DNA of 7,297 nucleotides. Source: Cloacibacterium caeni_C (GTDB taxonomy: Bacteria > Bacteroidota > Bacteroidia > Flavobacteriales > Weeksellaceae). The notes below the pieces were generated by a model, which saw only the letters and a list, made by a program, of their open reading frames with translations, made no database searches and was not told the DNA's origin. Of the stretch, positions 5,629 through 7,297 are shown piece by piece. Within the stretch, counting starts at the first letter, position 1. Each line of letters begins with the position of its first letter. The position numbers and the translations under genes were made by a program. The stretch spans positions 1-7,297 of the forward strand of contig DITA01000093.1 of the NCBI GenBank assembly GCA_002422665.1, given 5' to 3'.

Positions 5629-7254
5629 ATGAAATATATTTTTCTGTCATTAATATCAGCTCTATTATTGTCTATTTCTTGGCCTACTTACGGAATTCCG
5701 TTTTTTATATTTTTTGCTTTTGTTCCCTTATTATTAATGGAGCAAGAAATTTCTAAATTTTCAAAAATTCATAAAAAAGGATGGGCAGTTTTTGGTTTGA
5801 CTTATCTTGCTTTTTTCATTTGGAATGTCGTAACTACAGGTTGGTTATATCACGCTAAAAATCCAGACGGAAATAACTCTCTTTTGGCAGTTGCAATTCC
5901 TGTTATTGTCAATTCTTTATTGATGAGTTTGGTTTTTCAGTTGTATTATTGGTATAAGAAAGTAAGAGGAACTTATTTTGGGCTAGTATTTTTTGTAGCA
6001 ATTTGGTTAAGTTTCGAAAGATTTCATCTCAATTGGGAATTTACTTGGCCTTGGCTTAATTTAGGAAATGCCTTTTCAGAATATCCTCAATTGATTCAAT
6101 GGTACGACACGATTGGCGCAACTGGCGGTAGTTTTTGGATTTTGCTGATTAATGTTTTTGCTTTTTATACATTGAGAATTTGGCAAGCAGGAAGAATAAG
6201 AAAAGATTTGGTGAAGAATATTTCTATTTTAACAGCGATTATAGTTCTGCCTCTTCTGATTTCTATTTATAAATACAATTCTTATCAAGAAAAACCTGTA
6301 GGAGAAGTGACTACGCTTTTGCTTCAGCCAAAATTAGATCCTTATACCGAAAAATACAGTAAAGATTCTTTACAAATATTAGGAGAACTTTTAAGTTTAG
6401 CCGAAGAAAATTCTAAAACAAAAGTAGATTTTTTCATTGCGCCCGAAACTGCATTTCCCGGGAACGGAAGTTTGAGCGAAAATGGTTTTAATAAAAGTAC
6501 TTCTATCGCAATTGCCAAAGAATTTTTGGGAAAACACCCACAATCTATATTTTTAACAGGAGCTTCCACGCATAAATTTTTGTTTGACGAAGCGGATACT
6601 GAGGATTATTCTACAGAAATTCAAGAGGGAGTTTGGGTAAATTCTTATAATTCTGCATTGCAAATTATTCCAAATCAAAATGTAGAAGTTTATCACAAAG
6701 CGAAATTGGTTCCAGGAGTGGAAATTTTCCCTTACATTAGATATCTAAAACCCATTTTGGGCGATGCAATGTTGGATTTCGGTGGAGCGAATTCATCTCT
6801 TGGAATTGATAAGGAAAGAAAAGTTTTCAGCAATACATTTAACAAAGCTAAAATGGCTCCAATCATTTGTTATGAGAGTATTTATGGAGAATATGTAACC
6901 GATTATGTAAAAAATGGTGCGAATCTTCTCGCGATTATGACTAATGATTCTTGGTGGGATAATACTGAAGGTCACAAGCAATTGCTTTCTTATGCCAGAC
7001 TGAGAGCTATAGAGACCAGAAGAGAGATTGTTCGTGCTGCCAATAGCGGAATTTCTGCGCATATTAATGCAAGAGGAGATATTCTACAAGACACCTTTTA
7101 TGACGATAGAACAGCGCTATTGGTAAAGGCTAATTTGCTCGAAGAAAAATCTATTTACACAAAAATAGGTGATTTAATCTCAAGAATTGCTATATTTGTG
7201 CTCGGATTTTTAATTATTTACCACTTCGGAGAAAGAATAGCTTCTAAAAAATAA
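5629..7254 (+). CDS. lnt: Apolipoprotein N-acyltransferase
   Basis: The 541-residue inner-membrane enzyme transfers a third acyl chain from a phospholipid to the N-terminal cysteine of diacylated lipoproteins, the last step of lipoprotein maturation. About seven hydrophobic helices fill residues 1-225 (including the Lnt-like WPWLNLGNAFSEYP at about 140-153). A periplasmic nitrilase-type domain follows (about 230-505), then a C-terminal helix (about 510-535) ending in a basic tail. The catalytic triad is visible by alignment with E. coli E267/K335/C387: Glu273 (IAPETAFP), Lys357 (YHKAKLVPGVE, with Glu365 matching E343) and Cys414 (PIICYES). The later MTNDSWW and ARLRAIETRREIVRAANSG segments are also typical. 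The ATG at 5629 begins directly with TM1 and lies about 20 nt after the predicted transcription start. The gene is divergent from the receptor, with no evident functional tie. TAA ends it at 7254; no terminator is clear in the remaining 43 bp. Confidence 0.97.
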   Translation: MKYIFLSLISALLLSISWPTYGIPFFIFFAFVPLLLMEQEISKFSKIHKKGWAVFGLTYLAFFIWNVVTTGWLYHAKNPDGNNSLLAVAIPVIVNSLLMSLVFQLYYWYKKVRGTYFGLVFFVAIWLSFERFHLNWEFTWPWLNLGNAFSEYPQLIQWYDTIGATGGSFWILLINVFAFYTLRIWQAGRIRKDLVKNISILTAIIVLPLLISIYKYNSYQEKPVGEVTTLLLQPKLDPYTEKYSKDSLQILGELLSLAEENSKTKVDFFIAPETAFPGNGSLSENGFNKSTSIAIAKEFLGKHPQSIFLTGASTHKFLFDEADTEDYSTEIQEGVWVNSYNSALQIIPNQNVEVYHKAKLVPGVEIFPYIRYLKPILGDAMLDFGGANSSLGIDKERKVFSNTFNKAKMAPIICYESIYGEYVTDYVKNGANLLAIMTNDSWWDNTEGHKQLLSYARLRAIETRREIVRAANSGISAHINARGDILQDTFYDDRTALLVKANLLEEKSIYTKIGDLISRIAIFVLGFLIIYHFGERIASKK

Positions 7255-7297
7255 TTTATCAAAATTTAGATGAAGTTTTTTTGAAAAAATTACAAAT

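Noticed and set aside
6342..7062. Minus-strand frames opposite lnt (6342-6569 and 6793-7062)
   Set aside because: They are antisense to catalytic-domain codons of lnt and show no domain.
7255..7297. Possible next gene or terminator after lnt
   Set aside because: The ATG at 7270 meets a stop after four codons, and no convincing hairpin is seen before the window ends.

Overview
The window looks like an ordinary chromosomal segment of a low-GC Bacteroidota, most likely a flavobacterium. The reasons are AT-rich intergenic DNA, start codons without clear Shine-Dalgarno sequences, and promoter octamers of the Bacteroidota type (TAnnTTTG at -7). Protein character also fits the Chryseobacterium/Cloacibacterium neighbourhood, but that finer placement is an impression from memory and not a search result.

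Layout. Positions 1-1763 (+) hold the 3' part of an ABC-F ATPase gene (ribosome-associated twin-ATPase family, not a transporter); its start and first Walker A lie upstream of the window. It converges on, and overlaps by 4 nt, a short MscS-type mechanosensitive channel gene (1760-2305, -). A 263-bp AT-rich gap (2306-2568) follows. It carries a strong minus-strand terminator hairpin only about 20 nt before the channel's start codon. Then come two minus-strand genes of one probable iron-uptake unit: a 168-residue PepSY-TM membrane protein (2569-3075) and, upstream of it in the transcript, a 750-residue TonB-dependent ferric-siderophore receptor (3164-5416). A hairpin lies in the 88 bp between them. 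A divergent control region (5417-5628) separates the receptor from lnt (5629-7254, +), which encodes apolipoprotein N-acyltransferase. This region has a well-formed receptor promoter, an lnt -7 box and three dyad sequences.

How the genes work together. The receptor and PepSY protein probably form a siderophore acquisition pair: the receptor imports the ferric complex across the outer membrane using TonB energy, and the PepSY protein may help reduce or release the iron at the inner membrane. lnt, the ABC-F gene and the channel are housekeeping or stress genes with no evident functional link to that pair.

I do not see a clearly new biological system, CRISPR array, mobile element or RNA gene. 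The points that merit a second look are regulatory: the terminator placed directly in front of mscS, the dyads in the receptor/lnt divergent region, and the very small PepSY protein with two histidines placed where heme ligands could be.
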